Source: CAYGJN01 sp964350135 (lineage in GTDB: Bacteria > Bdellovibrionota > Bacteriovoracia > Bacteriovoracales > Bacteriovoracaceae). From it: a stretch of 13,075 bases of DNA. The first letter of the stretch is position 1; each line of letters starts with the position of its first letter. Where the stretch lies: the NCBI GenBank assembly GCA_964350135.1, contig CAYGJN010000080.1, positions 1 through 13,075 of the forward strand. The letters run 5' to 3'. Below are positions 12,967 to 13,075 of the stretch, piece after piece. Under the pieces are notes generated by a model, which did not search any database, had not been told where the DNA came from, and saw only the letters and a list, made by a program, of their open reading frames with translations. A program made the position numbers and the translations under genes.

Positions 12967-13075
12967 CCTGCTTTTTTCTTTTGGATAAACTCTTGAAGTT
13001 GGATTGAAAAAAGAATAATTTGATCTTCAAATTTTTTAAATTCCATTTCTATATTATCGGGCACACCATTAGATC
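12963..13075 (-). CDS. C-terminal part of a leftward gene running off the right edge
   Basis: The last 37 or so codons of a gene that enters from the right and ends in TAA at 12963-12965. The visible tail is strongly charged and helical (NIEMEFKKFEDQIILFSIQ then QEFIQKKKAG), with codon use like its neighbours. Its stop overlaps the photolyase stop (TAG, 12964-12966), so the two genes converge with no intergenic space. The family cannot be named from this fragment. Confidence 0.6.
   Translation of the reverse strand, partial: SNGVPDNIEMEFKKFEDQIILFSIQLQEFIQKKKAG

Noticed and set aside
1..13075. CRISPR arrays, tRNA or rRNA genes, insertion sequences, riboswitches
   Set aside because: No regularly spaced repeats, tRNA-like or rRNA-like stretches, transposase-like frames or flanking terminal repeats were seen on reading both strands.

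Overview
The window is AT-rich (about one third G+C by eye) and densely coded. It looks like a chromosomal segment of a Gram-negative bacterium. Several products carry Sec signal peptides, most are uncharacterised exported proteins, and there is a near-perfect sigma-54 promoter. This combination fits a Bdellovibrio/Bacteriovorax-type lineage, but that is inference; no marker gene here fixes the taxonomy. No rRNA, tRNA, CRISPR array or transposase was found.

Layout, left to right. Positions 1-2606 hold a compact leftward run: a DUF6122-type membrane protein, a C-terminal remnant of a PutP-like sodium:solute symporter, an MscS-type mechanosensitive channel, a DUF1456 (YehS-like) protein and an SRPBCC protein. 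Gaps are short or the ends overlap. Positions 2617-5750 hold a leftward signalling module: a histidine kinase, an OmpR-family response regulator overlapping it, and a secreted protein of unknown function that ends in a clear terminator. The same direct-repeat motif (11-bp period) lies immediately upstream of the kinase gene and upstream of the secreted-protein gene. I read it as the regulator's own binding site and a small regulon.

Positions 5877-7744 hold a leftward operon of three small exported paralogues. They share an N-terminal AFP motif and a gapless C-terminal motif (DGxxR ... [AP]GFxPVI). A textbook -24/-12 promoter drives the operon, so expression should depend on RpoN and an enhancer-binding protein that is not in the window. 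Diverging from it is a 408-residue exported protein of unknown function. This 5.9-9.1 kb block is the best candidate for an undescribed system.

Positions 9275-12966 hold a carboxymuconolactone-decarboxylase/AhpD-fold protein in which both redox cysteine positions are replaced, a bidirectional-type hairpin terminator, a large leftward secreted protein of unknown function, and a divergent class I CPD photolyase with an intact tryptophan triad. The photolyase stop overlaps the stop of a convergent partial gene that runs off the right edge.

Several starts were set by ribosome-binding sites rather than by the longest frame: GTG at 600, ATG at 2606, 5709, 6395, 7691, 9275 and 11491, and TTG at 1982.
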